Source of the DNA: Tomocerus qinae
Taxonomy: Eukaryota > Arthropoda > Collembola > Entomobryomorpha > Tomoceridae
NCBI GenBank assembly: GCA_020055645.1
Contig: CM034549.1
Span: forward strand, 2,666,001-2,730,000
Direction of reading: 5' to 3'
Length of the DNA stretch: 64,000 nt
Below are positions 1-21,796 of the stretch, in pieces (the stretch's first letter is position 1; each line of letters starts with the position of its first letter). A program made the position numbers and the translations under genes. Under the pieces are notes generated by a model. The model searched no databases. It saw nothing but the letters and a program-made list of their open reading frames with translations, and had not been told where the DNA came from.

Positions 1-1088
1 CTTAAAGGGCGTCTAAGCTTAAGTCTGTATAGCACTCACGAGGATCCAGTCGGTTTTAATAAAATGGTGGACCCTAACCATTTGTGTCACAATATGGACG
101 ACGCAGAGCAATCCCAACATTTGAATAACACAAACACTGAAGCTCGGGAAGATATCAGTAGCGAGTGGGCAGCTGCTTTACCCCATTTGGTTTCAAGAAG
201 AGGAGCTTTGATTCCACCCCATTCATCAAACTCTGTTTCATGTGTTTCTGAGGACTCACGACGCCCATCATGCGATTCGGCTATGTCAGAGTTGGCTGCC
301 CGCAATCTACAAAGTTCGGGTTCAGTGCATGACAGATCTGAATACAAAAAGTAAACAATATTTTATTTGTATTTTACACGTTGCAATAGTAGTCCTTCAA
401 GCATTAATAAAATTAAATGATTTGTTAAGGAGCCGACGACGAGATTGGTTTCGAATGGCTCGTAGAAGTCGAAGTAGCAAATGGGGATATCCTTGGCGTC
501 GGGGTACAGCAGGAAGTTCTTCCTCTCTAGAGAGCAATCCTGGATCTCAGCCTCAAGTAAGTCATCGTAACTAAAATTGAATAAATAGTAAATAATTTAT
601 AGTCATTAATAAAATTGTTTTTTTGCCCTATAGTATTATTTCTTAAGTTCACTATCATGTATTAAATATTTTAGATTCTTCCTGCAATAACTGCACTGAT
701 AGATAAACGTCTGAAATTAAGTGGAGATGACCCACAATTAATGCATCCGAATAACCTTCATGGGGGCAACAAACCTGTTATTATGAAGGAGTTCGCCGTG
801 CAAACAAGTTTGGAGAAACTAACATTGTCACCTAAGTCTACAAAGGTGTGCAATGTCAGCAATAACCTGACTTGTGACAAAGCGACTCAATCAAGTCTCG
901 TGAGTCTTCACGAAGTCGCAACTCAGACGAAGAAATCAGCGACAAAAAAGAAAGACAAGGACAAGTCACACTATAAAGAGCGAGGTGATGGGAAAAGTGG
1001 AAAGGAGATTAGAGAGAAAGACAAAGCAAGTATTCCTATTGATCCTGATGCGGATGACCCCGTATTAAAGTTACTAACTCCTAACTGA
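1..1088 (+). CDS. C-terminal exons of an unidentified protein (5' partial)
   Basis: Three exons join in frame: 1-350 (open from the window edge), 430-556 and 675-1088, stop TGA at 1086. Introns are short (79 and 118 nt) with GTAAAC and GTAAGT donors and TAAG/TTAG acceptors, and phases match (2, then 0). The encoded tail is about 295 aa. It has a Ser-rich stretch, a very basic Arg/Trp patch (RRRDWFRMARRSRSSKWG), then a Lys/Asp-rich segment and ends KLLTPN. In the last exon FAVQTS, KATQSS and EVATQT resemble dynein light chain LC8 (DYNLL) docking sites. I do not recognise the family. The C-terminus of a large scaffold or channel-associated protein would fit, but that is a guess. The exon structure is well supported; the identity is not. 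Confidence 0.72.
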
Positions 1089-4000
1089 CACTATAAATAA
1101 TTTGCATAAATTTGACAGTATATAGAGAGCTATAGAAGCTTATTATTATTATCATTTACAACTTCTGTCTGACTCAGAGTATCTTTACAGTATGATGCAT
1201 AATGAATTAATTAAGTTTACTATAATTTAAAAATGAATGTTCGATGCTACATGCAACATGTTGCCTTTGTCGGAGTGCCTTAATTGTTTAGGTGTAGACT
1301 TAAGAAGAGACTTGTGAATCTCATTGAACCGACTGTGCCATATGTGTATGAATGAAATGGCAATCCTCCTATTTTTGTACATATTTTCTACGCTATTGTA
1401 AGGTATAAGGACCTACTTACTATATTAATAATTTCAATAATGTACCCCCAACGTATACCTCTATGTATTAAATTTAGCACACGAAGGTATGCGTTGGGGG
1501 AACATTATTGAAAACATTAATTATATCCCTAGAGAGGATTCTTGTGTATGTGCCAGATGTCAAATTATGATAATTAAATAGCAACTGTTATTTTTTGTTT
1601 TTTTATTCGAATATGGATTACAAATCGAATGCAATAAAATTTTAAAAACTATCTACCATTTTACAGTTATTATGCATTGCACTATGTCGTATTTATGTAT
1701 GTTCTACCTTGTATTTATGTTGTACCAATATTAAACTTTCCTATTTTGGTTTTATTAATGACAAAGTTCCGTCAATGTACCTACATTGTATTATTAATCA
1801 ATAACATTATGATTAATTACACAATTTAAAGCTAGCAATGATTAATTAATTATTGGTTTTCGTGATCAACGTTTGCATACAAATGCTTTAAAAATTTACA
1901 GCTAGTTTACTTTTTGTTACCGTCCATTACATAACATACTTTTATCTTAAATATTTAAAGCTTTTGTTTGTGACTTGCATTTTAAAGCTACGAAACTATC
2001 GAACAATCAGAAAAAAACTTATGAAGTATAATGTGATTTGTTTTGTTTATTGATGTTTATTTCCGATCTTGTTTATTGATGGTCACTCCTAAGAAAAAAT
2101 TAAATCTCAAGTTACTATTCCTATCTTCGTAGGATTCAATTTTATACGTCCTAAAGTTGATTCCTTACACTAAGCCCTAATTTATGCCCCTATATACTTC
2201 AATTCCAGAAACATTTGCTAATTGCAATTACTGCACTATAATGAAGTACAACACAAATTGTTACTTTACTTGTTGTAACTTTATAAAGCTAACGATTCCA
2301 GTTTTCGGGGGCTCGTAATTTGAAAGAAACATCGTCGCTGAGGACATTAATTAAACTAATAATAATTATTATAATGGGCATTTATATGTGGGGTGTGGAC
2401 TGTGGGGATACATAATAAATTTTAGGCCTTACCACTTTACAAGATTATATAAGCTTAAAAATAACACAAAAATTCAATAGTACCATTACCATTCATATAC
2501 TGGCCTATCATCATTCATTAAAAATGTCATTTTAGATAATTTAAAACTGTTATAAAATAATACAATTCAATATTCCATTCCGCAACGCATTTATCATGCG
2601 GAATAACAGCATAATATGCCACAACTTAATAATTTACTTCCTGTACTTTGTGGAGGACTTGGACTAAAAATGCTTTACTTAAAAGCTTCTGCTGCCAATC
2701 TATTAAAGTTGCGTCATATAAAACTGTGTTGAGTGTCATTAAACCTCATACCAACATTTTTACACCAAATTATTCACTACCTGGATATGGATTTGTAGTT
2801 TCTATTATAATTCCCTATAACACTTTCTTGACACTTCTTTACAACTTACTTTGTGGGATGGAAATTATTTAGAATCTAATAAGTCTAATATTTAATAGTC
2901 TAAATGAAAAAAGTTCGCTGTCGACTTTAATATTTCACAAAACTCACAACTTTCTTTTTCAAAGCACCACTATCCCTATATAATCATTATCGTATAACTC
3001 GATTCAATTTACTAGGGTTAACTATAGCTCGGTGGTGATAGATGCTATTTACTGAGTGGTTTAGTTGAGTTTGAATGATTTGTCACTTGAATAAAGCTGA
3101 ATTAATTATGAACGTCTATTTTTGGACAAAATTAACAGTTGACTTCTGGAGGATGAACTAATGAATTAAATGTTTTTGGCTTCCTATTGAAAACACAAGA
3201 TTGATCACCAATTTGAAATGGGGTGCATTGAATCGAGTTATATGTCGTAACAATTTAGCATATTAATGATATTACGTACTATACCTATATTATAGACAGT
3301 TTCACCTTCCACCACCATTTCCTATATCACATGGATTAATTTCAAGTAATTCATTAAGATTGTGAATCGTGAACAATGAAATACTGAGACTGAGAATAGC
3401 TCCTAGACATTTTTTTGATTTTGGCACACGTTTACCGACGAATCAGAAATTAAATTATTTCAACAAGGTTTAGAACATGCTTTACGTAATTATGTTTTCA
3501 AATAAACTAGTAAATACGAATACGTTAAATTAAAATTTACTAGCACCTTTACACAACCTTTTGCATCTGATGACATAAGTGAAGCTGGTCAATAGCTGTA
3601 CTGCTGTTAACTCAAAAAGCAAAACATCATTTTATCATGTTTTTGGTAGAATCGATTTGTTTTCTCTGTTATTTTTGTGAAGAGATTAGATGTTAGTGTT
3701 CTGAATAAATAATATAACAATATAATATAACAACTTGACATTGCATTGTGGATTTCACATTGTCATTTAAATTAGCACTTTTGATTGATTAATGATGACT
3801 ATATAGCTAGTAGTTACAGCACATCATAAAATGTAGTGTCTACCCTAAGCCATTTTTACTAATTAGTAATTAAAACTTTTCTAGCATTTTACTTTTCAAG
3901 TCTTTTAGCAAAATGAGGAACTACTTAAAGTTATTTTGTCTAAGTATTGCTTTATAATACACTAGTTTCCGATCACACCAACTCTCGATCCAATAATATT

Positions 4001-4894
4001 TTCTAAATCTAGGCAGTGCACATTGAGCATAGTAGTATCATTTCAATGATATCGAATAGAACTTAAAACAAAACTGACCGTAAAAGAGTTAAGTTAGGTG
4101 TAAAGGCAAAGTGTAATGTAAAGTATACAACTATACATGTACAAATATTTGGATGTCTTTAAGCCATTGGCTGTGGAATGAGTATAAGTATATATAATAG
4201 TAAATAACTAACCATTAATTACACAGTATATTGTATTTGATTTGAAAAGTTGTACCCTATATATACAAACAAATAAATAAATAACCATGAAATATTAAAA
4301 TAAGTTCATTTATGAATTAAGTATACTTGCCAAAGTAGTGGACACCCTGAACCCTGGCGCCTATACCAACTTGACTTCTTTGGAAAAAATGGAATCTCAC
4401 CATTCACCCGACTACTATTTCATTGTTTAATATTAAGTAATTAAGTTAAAATTCCTATCATTAGTCCAAAACCGCAAGTTTCTATTCCATATCTAAAATT
4501 TTAAGTGCGTCCTTTTAAGAATGTACTTGCGGATTGTGTTTGGATGTTTGGACATTGACATTGCATAGTATAAAACCGTCTACGTCAACCCACATTCGAC
4601 ATGACAATAATATTTTTGCATTTAAAAGACTTGACGACGTCACCGAGTGATTGTTTAAATTGCAATACAGATCAATTCTTTTGCATATAGTTACCAAATT
4701 GACAGAAAATTAATCAATAGTTAACATTATCCTTAATTAATTGTGACACTGGAATGTCCTTGATAATCAGTGCTATAAAGGAACAGTTATAGTACCCATG
4801 TACTAAATAGAATGGTATTTATCTAGCAGACTGGACTCATTTCAAATTGGCAGCAGCAGTGTTACTTTTATCCAGAATGCCTCTCTAAACTCCA
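1089..4894. other. Gene-free AT-rich stretch
   Basis: Apart from the stem-loop at 1432-1513 I see no coding exon. The first part is probably the 3'UTR of the upstream gene. The rest is AT-rich with only short random reading frames. It ends at the stop codon of the convergent AIG1-like gene. Confidence 0.5.
1432..1513. other. Long near-perfect stem-loop downstream of the first gene
   Basis: Arms 1432-1460 and 1485-1513 are 29 nt each and pair with one A-A mismatch and one G-U wobble, around a 24-nt loop. The size and shape resemble an animal pre-miRNA. A structured 3'UTR element or a tiny palindromic transposon relic are alternatives. It lies about 340 bases after the stop codon of the first gene. 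Confidence 0.6.
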
Positions 4895-7197
4895 CTACTT
4901 GTTCTTCCGCTTTCCTTTCGATGTTACTTTTCCTCCTTTAGAGGGTCCTCCTTTGCTTTCAATCTTTCCTCCTGAAATAATTTAAGCATTTTTATTAATA
5001 ACTGTTGAAATTAAACTCCTAAATTACTTTACTGTCACTAGAGTTGAAGAGTTAACAACGAAATTTTGTGATACTTACCCCAGCGCCAAGTGTTGAGAGC
5101 TTCTCCAAGAAAGTAGAACCCCAAAATGATGACACCACCCATACCCAAAAACAAGGCCCTTTGGGGCGTATTGAGTATTTCCAGAACGGGATAGGCCCAA
5201 ACTCCACTATAGTGGTTAACCCAAGTGATCCTTAAAACATTATGTAATAGAACTGTTAATTATATAAAGAACATAAAGCACACTATTAACAAAATATGTT
5301 TACAATAATTAGTACATTTCCGTACTATATTTAGGGTAGTCAACTTAAGGGATATTGATAAGAAATAAAAGTGGACTTTGCTTTTAGTTTAGTACCATGA
5401 GAGATACCAAGCGATTCCTCCTATGAGTATAGATGCCCCGACCACAGATCTGGGGTACAAATGAGGAACTAGCAAATTTGCGACGATTACATAGACCAAA
5501 GGGGCAGAATGCAATGCATGGTTTAACCAACGGGGAAATATCCGATCGATGATTACAGGTAAAATCAGTTCCCGGTCTGCCGCGTATATTGACCAAAACA
5601 CAACGCAAACAAACTAAAACATAAAATGCGAACACTATAACAAACGTTGCAAAAATTATATTGAACAATTTATTTGGGGGTTAGTAATAAGCTAGCAAAT
5701 AGTTGTTAGTTTGGTAGTTTAACTACTCTACCTTAAAAATGAAATACTATTGCCACAATTGATACATAAACACTCGCATATTATTTATAATGGAGTTAGA
5801 TGTCTTAATAAATTTGATTGGGTGCTTGAGTTACATACATCTAAAGACAGGCTACAGCGTTAGTAAGGTCAGTTAAATGCAGGGCAAATGTATAGTTACT
5901 GTTACTGTTAAGGTTGGAACTGGAAGATGATGATGCCTCCAAAATCCTAACATTTGTAGAAAATCAGAAATGCAATTTTTCATACACCGCTTACTTCCAC
6001 AAACCCTTTACATAATTATGATCTGAACAAACAAACCCCTAAACAATCAATGAGAAATCCCAATACTTAACGAAAACATTACATACATACATGCCCTCCC
6101 AGACAAACTTCACCTATCATTAAAAATGCATTTGTTAAATTGTTGCTCAATGTTACATTTAAGTTCTTATACATGAAGAATTGAATAGAAGCAACGCAAA
6201 CTCAAACAGGTAAAATATAATTATCCAACATGACCACAACCTCAACAGTTTACAATCTACGATTATATATATATCAAGTGTTAGTGAAAAAAGGAAATTA
6301 CGGTTAATTTAGATTTTAGACTTCAACCCAAACCCTTACCAGGCTAAATACGTAGCACTGAAGCACAGATTGCCCGTAATGGCTAAAGAACGAGACGGGA
6401 AAATTTTAGGGACAGAGTAAATTTCCGCTGTCAAGAAAAGGATCGGACTTGTGTGCACCGCATGGTTAAGCCAATTAGGAAAGAATGTGTCCATCTCTTT
6501 TGGAAACACCAGAGCCCGATCAATGGAATACAATGTCCAAAACGACAGCGACACGAACTATCCAAAATGTCATTGTCAATGATTTAGTCATGCATTTGCA
6601 AGAATTCGCTAACTATCAGTTTATACTACAAAAATTCACAATCACCAACAAATAAACACTATTTAAAATTTAAAAAGATTTTCAATGTTAATTTGTATTG
6701 TATTGCATACAACTATATCGTTTTAATAATAGTAAATAGAGCCATTTTTGTCAGGTGAACATACGATTCCTGTGGGAAAAGCCCAGCTAGCAAAGAGGCC
6801 ATCCCTAAACTTTTGTAAGGAAGATTGTCTTTTGACATTCAACTCATTTGATCCAACAACATCATTAGCAAGTCCTACAGCATGGTACACCAATTGCAGA
6901 ACCTTTAAACAATATTTAAAATAATATTTAATTTTCAAATATTCAGTTCATATATATATTCAGTTCAAATATTGTGTTTAGAAAAACGAATGTAACATAA
7001 TTTATTATATTTATACTCACTATGTTCCATATTGTAAGATACTTTGCCTTCCCTGGAAATGCAGTCATTGATTGGAAGTTGGCATTATTTGCCAAATTAG
7101 CTGGTAAATGCACGTAAAGTAAATCATAATACAGTGCATAGCCAAATGTGGCCACCCCGGACGCGTGAATTAACCCATATAGCATTTTCCCTGCCAT
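4895..7197 (-). CDS. AIG1/ADTRP family membrane hydrolase
   Basis: Coding exons on the minus strand are 7197-7021, 6902-6765, then 6557-6340 or 5613-5396, then 5230-5079 and 4971-4895 (TAG stop). All have GT-AG ends and phases fit, giving 253 aa, normal for this family (about 240). The ATG at 7197 (MAGKML) matches the usual family start; the frame is open further upstream but without another ATG. Family features are KYLTIWN, which carries the conserved Thr, and WLNHAVH with the conserved His (human AIG1 uses Thr43 and His134), plus several hydrophobic membrane segments. The C-terminus is Gly/Lys-rich (SKGKRKNK). AIG1 and ADTRP cleave fatty acid esters of hydroxy fatty acids in membranes. The substrate here is inferred from the family. 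The duplicated third exon is the main oddity. Confidence 0.88.
5396..5613 (-). other. AIG1-like gene, alternative exon 3, distal copy
   Basis: This second 218-nt copy has a TTTTAG acceptor and a less usual GTACTA donor. It encodes FVCVVFW to IAWYLS with IFPRWLNHALHS. By eye it shares about 24 of 72 residues with the proximal copy, with no gaps. Using both copies (436 nt) would break the frame, so they must be used alternatively if both are functional. Confidence 0.82.
6340..6557 (-). other. AIG1-like gene, alternative exon 3, proximal copy
   Basis: This 218-nt exon has an ATAG acceptor and a GTAAGG donor. It encodes 72 residues from FVSLSFW to SATYLA plus two bases of a Trp codon, and includes the family signature FFPNWLNHAVHT. 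It enters at phase 0 and leaves at phase 2, exactly like the copy at 5396-5613, so either can join exon 2 to exon 4. Confidence 0.85.
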
Positions 7198-10030
7198 CTT
7201 TTTTGATAGACTTATTTCGTCAATACGTTTGTAGTACTTGTCTTGATAACGAATTGGCTTCCAACTGAATGATGAGGAATTAGGTGAACTAATGGAAGTA
7301 TCAACGATGAAAGTTCGACGAAAATTGGTCACCAAAACTGTAGCTTACAGAAAATCACCTACGGGTAAAAAGTATCAGATTAAAAATAAATGGTATCTAC
7401 CTATAATCTAGCTATAAGATACAGTAAAACCTTGTTTAGCCACAAAAACGCTTAGGATACACCGATATACAATGATATTAATGAAATTGTAGAAACCTTG
7501 TCTATCTATAAGATTGTTTATTAATCTGTTTAGATTAAATCAAGAAATGTCCATTCTATGAATAAATTTATATTATACTATAACAAGAGAACTGTTAAAA
7601 GTGGGAATTGTTGTAATTCATGTCCAGTAAAATTTTTATCTATGACGGAAGGCCTACACTACAGTCTACGAACAAAATAATTTTTTTTCATTGCATGTAA
7701 TGTGTAATCTAACAGATTTAAAACGGAAATTGGAAAACTTAATACAGTGTTGTTACTGTACGTAAGTAAAATAAGGATTGGAGAGGAGTCCTGTCAAAGT
7801 CCAGAGTCCAAACAGTCCAAGCCAGAGAGAGGGAGTGCCTTAGTAAAGGTATTTAAAAGAGGTTTGACTGCAAATAGCACGTAGTATTATATCCACATTC
7901 TCTATACTCTTTTAAAAAACTTAAGTAATTTAATTACTATGAACTGCAAAAAATTATGGTGAACGTAACGAATGGTTTGGTACTGTTGGCAAGATAATAT
8001 TTGAGTTCCACTCATACTATCCATTTACTAATTACTAACTATTACCAAACCTGTATTGTTCTGTTTGTGACAATTACCGATTAGATAATGATATAATGTC
8101 AAAAGCAAAAGTGTGTCTGTCTTGTCTGTAGTGCATGTACTTAACTTTCCCCTTTATCTTATAGCAAATATAATACTATCAGTATTTTGCTTGTCATCGA
8201 AATTTTAATTTTGTAATGACATTAAAATCTTTTCATTAAATTTATCTTATCACCTTTCCTTTCATGGCTTGTTAAGTCATTCTTCATAAGTGAAGTTCGC
8301 TTGCTTCTCAATCAGAAATAAACCCGCAGTAGACTCGACACTCGACATTATTATAACTATATACAAAATACAAACTAAAGAAAAAACTAAAATGGTAAAT
8401 GATTAATGATAAACATGTTCAGTCACAACACTCACAATCAAAAAATCATTACTTAATACGTGATCCGTGAAATATTGAACATGTGAAATTTTTAGATTTC
8501 TAAGAAATGATTAACGTTATATTTTAATGTCGCAAAATATCCCCAAAAAAGATTTTGTCGCCATAAACGATAGTATTATAGAGCCCTTGGCAATGGTTGG
8601 AATGCAGCAAACGGTGCGTGAAAGTTAGAGTCCCAAGCCACCTCTATATCTCGGAATATTTAGACATGACCCCCCAATGTTTCATCGGATCTTTACCAGA
8701 CATGACCTGAAGGTCACGTCTACACCCTCCCCACCCCGACGGGGGTTTGAGGAAAATGACATTCCACCGGTTTTGGACCTAAAATCGGTCATTAAGTTTA
8801 TTTCATTTAGGTTAGGGGATGGATTGGGGAGGGTGGAAACGTGACCTCTAGGTCATGTCCGATAAAGATCCGATTAAACATTGGGGGGTCGTGTCTAAAT
8901 ATTCCGAGATATAGAGGTGGCTTCGGACTCTAACTTTCACGCACCGTTTGCTGCACTCTGACCCTTGGCCATTATTTCCTCTACTGTCTACAGATACACT
9001 TATTAATATGAATACCCCAGACCCCAAAACCCAACCGAAAAGTTTTAAATGCCAAAAAAATGTTGGAACTAGAAATTGTTGGGAAAAATGCTGCCTCTGA
9101 CATCAGACATCAGAAGCAATAACAAATATAACCTTTCCTTCAAAACATTTTATAAAAAATATAAATGTTTATTAAAATGTCATTTATTGTTTACGAATAC
9201 GGCTTATTCACAGATGACAGATGAGAGCAACCCTATCAGTTATTGCATCTCGTTCACCGTTACTAATATTCTCCTACATCCTACAGTCAAGAGTCAACAG
9301 TTTTATTAGCTTTGTACTTGATTTAGTCTGTATGACTATTTAGCTTATAATAAAATTATTTAATCTCAACAAATATTTTAAATGTTATATTATGTGATGT
9401 GATATGAAATGTATACAAATCATGAACAGTGACAAAATAGATACCAGTTTGTATGTGTCAATGTCACCCAGTCACAAAAGTTTAGATTGAGGTCCTTTTT
9501 CTACTGTCTGTCTGTCTACTCACTATTTGATGTTTGAAGATTATCGAAAACAAATAAATGGCACTAATTAAGTAATACCTGTTAAAAACTTTTGTTTCTT
9601 TCTTATCTGCTTTACCATTTACGATTTATTTCCAAGTTGTAAGTTAGAACTGGGAGCGCAGCAAAGACACGAAGACAGAAAAGGAGAGATTGAATGAGAT
9701 GATGAGAGATGGATCAAATGTTTTTAATGGTGTAGTCGTAGTGTAGTGTATATAGCATAGTGCAAAGTAAAGATTAGCACACTGACGGCCGGAACGGAAG
9801 TCAGTAATATAGCGAAAGTTATAATAATGTAGTTTATATACCTAATATATAAGCAGCGCAGCTTTTATATCATAGTTGTCTTCTTCCGTCGTCGTCTCCA
9901 TCTTCAATATATTTTCTGATTTTATGTTGACCCCGGTTGACCGTCTAAATAGTGTAATGTGAACAATGTGACGAATTTGTGGGCTGCTACAATGGAAGGC
10001 ATGCTGTTGTGATTGGGTCTAATAAAAGCG
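7198..10030. other. Intergenic region between AIG1-like gene and MCM3
   Basis: It contains the divergent 5' flanks of the two genes and one inverted-repeat transposon (8591-8967). Short reading frames such as the one at 9076 have no family resemblance and no convincing splice context. Confidence 0.5.
8591..8967. mobile_element. Non-autonomous inverted-repeat transposon (MITE)
   Basis: The left arm (from 8591, strong from TGCAGCAAACGGTG at 8603) and the right arm (ending CACCGTTTGCTGCA at 8954, weaker to 8967) are long, nearly perfect inverted repeats of about 150-165 nt, separated by roughly 50 nt. The arms are GC-richer than the surroundings. There is no coding capacity. The outer CAA...TTG ends recall hAT elements, but I do not see a clean target duplication, so the superfamily is uncertain. 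Confidence 0.8.
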
Positions 10031-10032
10031 GC

Positions 10033-10048
10033 TTTTTAGCGCGGGATG
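10033..10048 (+). promoter_or_regulatory. E2F-like site in the presumed MCM3 promoter
   Basis: The string TTTTTAGCGCGGGATG contains a GCGCGGGA core preceded by a T run, close to the E2F consensus. MCM genes are classic E2F targets. A purine-rich, 5'UTR-like stretch follows (about 10050-10180). It may join the acceptor TTTTAG at 11654, 34 bases before the MCM3 ATG. Promoter and leader intron are inferred from position, not observed. Confidence 0.4.
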
Positions 10049-10326
10049 AGCATCTTCTTTAACCTTTCAGTTCTCCTACTCACACATTTCATTGTCAGAC
10101 GGAGTCCAAAATCAGAAAGAAGACAACGAAGAAGAGTGAAGAGTTGGAGACACTTCTGTGTGTGAGTGAACAAAGGATTTATAACAAAATCCACATTATT
10201 ATCTTATTAAATTGATATCCCATCATCGGTTGACGTTCAATTTCAACTTTTACATTTGATATTAGGTAACAATTTATAATTGTGTTACTTTGTAACTTTT
10301 TAATAATTAATTTTTATTGTCGTTCT

Positions 10327-10550
10327 CAAGGTACTTTAAATACCATGGCGACCTAACAAGGTATGCTGATAGTGGGGATTAAAATTCACTCAGAACCACT
10401 TATGGGGGAAACGTACAGGCGTCCCCATGCCATTGAGTAATACTCTATGGCTCCTTCTCCTTTGATCCCCATTAGTGGTTCTGAGAGATTTTTTTAAAAA
10501 CTATCAGCATACCTTGTTAGGTCGTCATGGTATTTATTTAAAGTACCTTG
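10327..10550. mobile_element. 224-bp hAT-type MITE with 8-bp target duplication
   Basis: The element begins CAAGGTACTTTAAATACC and ends with its inverted complement (GTACCTTG). The terminal inverted repeats are about 48 nt, with a 4-nt insertion in the right arm. It is flanked by a perfect direct repeat GTCGTTCT at 10319-10326 and 10551-10558. An 8-bp duplication and CA...TG ends indicate the hAT superfamily. There is no transposase. It lies in the presumed 5' intron or upstream region of MCM3. Confidence 0.88.
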
Positions 10551-10569
10551 GTCGTTCTTATGTTATAAA

Positions 10570-11597
10570 CAGGGCCGGTGAAGTTTTCATGCTGCCCGGG
10601 CAAATGCTATTTTGATGCCCACTATATACTAACTTTAAAGTCATTCCAGAATTTAATTATACATGGAAAAATTATTATTGTAGCACATAATTATACTAAA
10701 ATAGGGTAAGTAATAGAAAGCCTAAAGCTCATACAATAAGACTTAAGACTGAGACTTTTCGTGTTGACACGGTTTGGGTACGTCAAGAATGTTGACAGGA
10801 TTGGGTTTCGGGGGGGGGGGACTAACATTTCATATAGATATCTGAAATGTATACATTCGCGCGTAGCGCGAAAATTTTTGGCATTTTTTGACGAAAATGA
10901 GACAAAAATAGCCTAAAAACTGAAAACAATCGCGCGGAACTCGATTTTTTGCTATTTGCAAAAGCCTAGTTGGATTGAGACGGTTTGCTTTGAAACAGTT
11001 TGGATTGAGAAGGTTTGGCTTAAAACAGTTTGAATTGAGACGGATTAGAATGAAACAGTTTGTGTTGAGACGGTTCAGTTTTTGGGAAAGCTTGGGTTGA
11101 AGTTGAAGCAGTGTGAATGATGATAGTTTCGAATGTTAAAATATATATTTACTCGGAGCATAAGAAAATTTTGAAAAAATCACAAATTAATTCAAAAAAC
11201 CAAATATCAGAATTGATAAACTTTATTAGCTTAACTTAGTAATTAAAACACTAGGTTATTAGAAGAAAATTTTGAATTTAACTAAATGGTGAATAGATAG
11301 GCAGATTTCTAATGCGCAAAAATATCTATTATTTCAAACTCATTTTGAAGAAATATTCTGATGTGATTATTACTAGTAAATCGATTTTAGGATTTTTAGA
11401 AAAGGTTATTTTACGTTTCGTACATAATATAAAAATGCATATTAAATAATCGCAACAGGTATTTTGTGATTATAGTTTCTTTGGAATACTAACAGATCGG
11501 TCACATAAAAAATATTATTTTTCTTTTATTTTGCTGCCCCCCTCAGCTTGATGCCCGGTGCAGTCGCCCCGGTTGCCCCCCCAATTTTCCGGCCCTG
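10570..11597. mobile_element. 1.03-kb non-autonomous hAT element with 8-bp target duplication
   Basis: The ends are CAGGGCCGG and CCGGCCCTG, flanked by perfect GTTATAAA duplications at 10562-10569 and 11598-11605, diagnostic of hAT transposition. The interior has no transposase frame. It holds a run of 12 G (around 10810), an imperfect tandem repeat around 10970-11070 (variants of TTGAGACGGTTTG alternating with GAAACAGTTTG), and a C-rich right end. It inserted only 3 bp beyond the target duplication of the 224-bp MITE. Confidence 0.9.
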
Positions 11598-11688
11598 GTT
11601 ATAAAGTTGTAAATCATGCATGATTGTTTCTATTTCCTTTCATTTTGCTTTTAGCTTCATCACTTGTTAAAGGACTATTTCAGTCAAT

Positions 11689-21192
<9,504 letters not shown>

Positions 21193-21796
21193 TTTTTTCA
21201 AGTATTTTTTGATCTGGCTAAAAACCTCAATTTTTATCTATTCCGACTTCCGCCTTACATGTTTTATGATTCATTCATGCATACACGATCCCAATGAACA
21301 GAATATGACCCACCCACTAGTAAACAATCCCAAAAAAATCAATCTGGGCCAAAGTGAGTCTGTATCAAAAGTAGAGCAATATCTAGATATTTTAAAATGT
21401 GAACACATAACGAAAAATACTTTTGTTGGGACCCTCACCTGATGCCTTAAGATATGCCTGGTGCCCAAAACTGGTATGAAATTTAAAAAGATATTAAAAT
21501 TCAACATGACGATTTCGATGTTAAAAATTAAGCAAGGCATGCAAGTGCAGAGAGCATGCATTAAAAGACTTGTTTTTGAATTAGGCATTTATGTAAAAGC
21601 GTTAAGTAAAGACAAATGCGATATGTTGTAATTTATAATTGTAGTGCCACTGAGGGATTTTAATAAGAAACGCACTATTTTCAATTGTTTTAACACAAAG
21701 GACCAAAATAGTTGTTTTATCTAAAAAATGATACTAGTAAATAAAGTGAATTTAAGTTTAAGTTTTTGATTGACACAATCAAAATTCTATTGACTA
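21193..21796. other. Convergent 3' flanks of MCM3 and ROMO1
   Basis: The 604 bases between the two stop codons presumably hold both 3'UTRs. An AATAAA for MCM3 lies near 21740. No further gene is seen; the overlapping short frames at 21176 and 21271 are chance. Confidence 0.5.
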
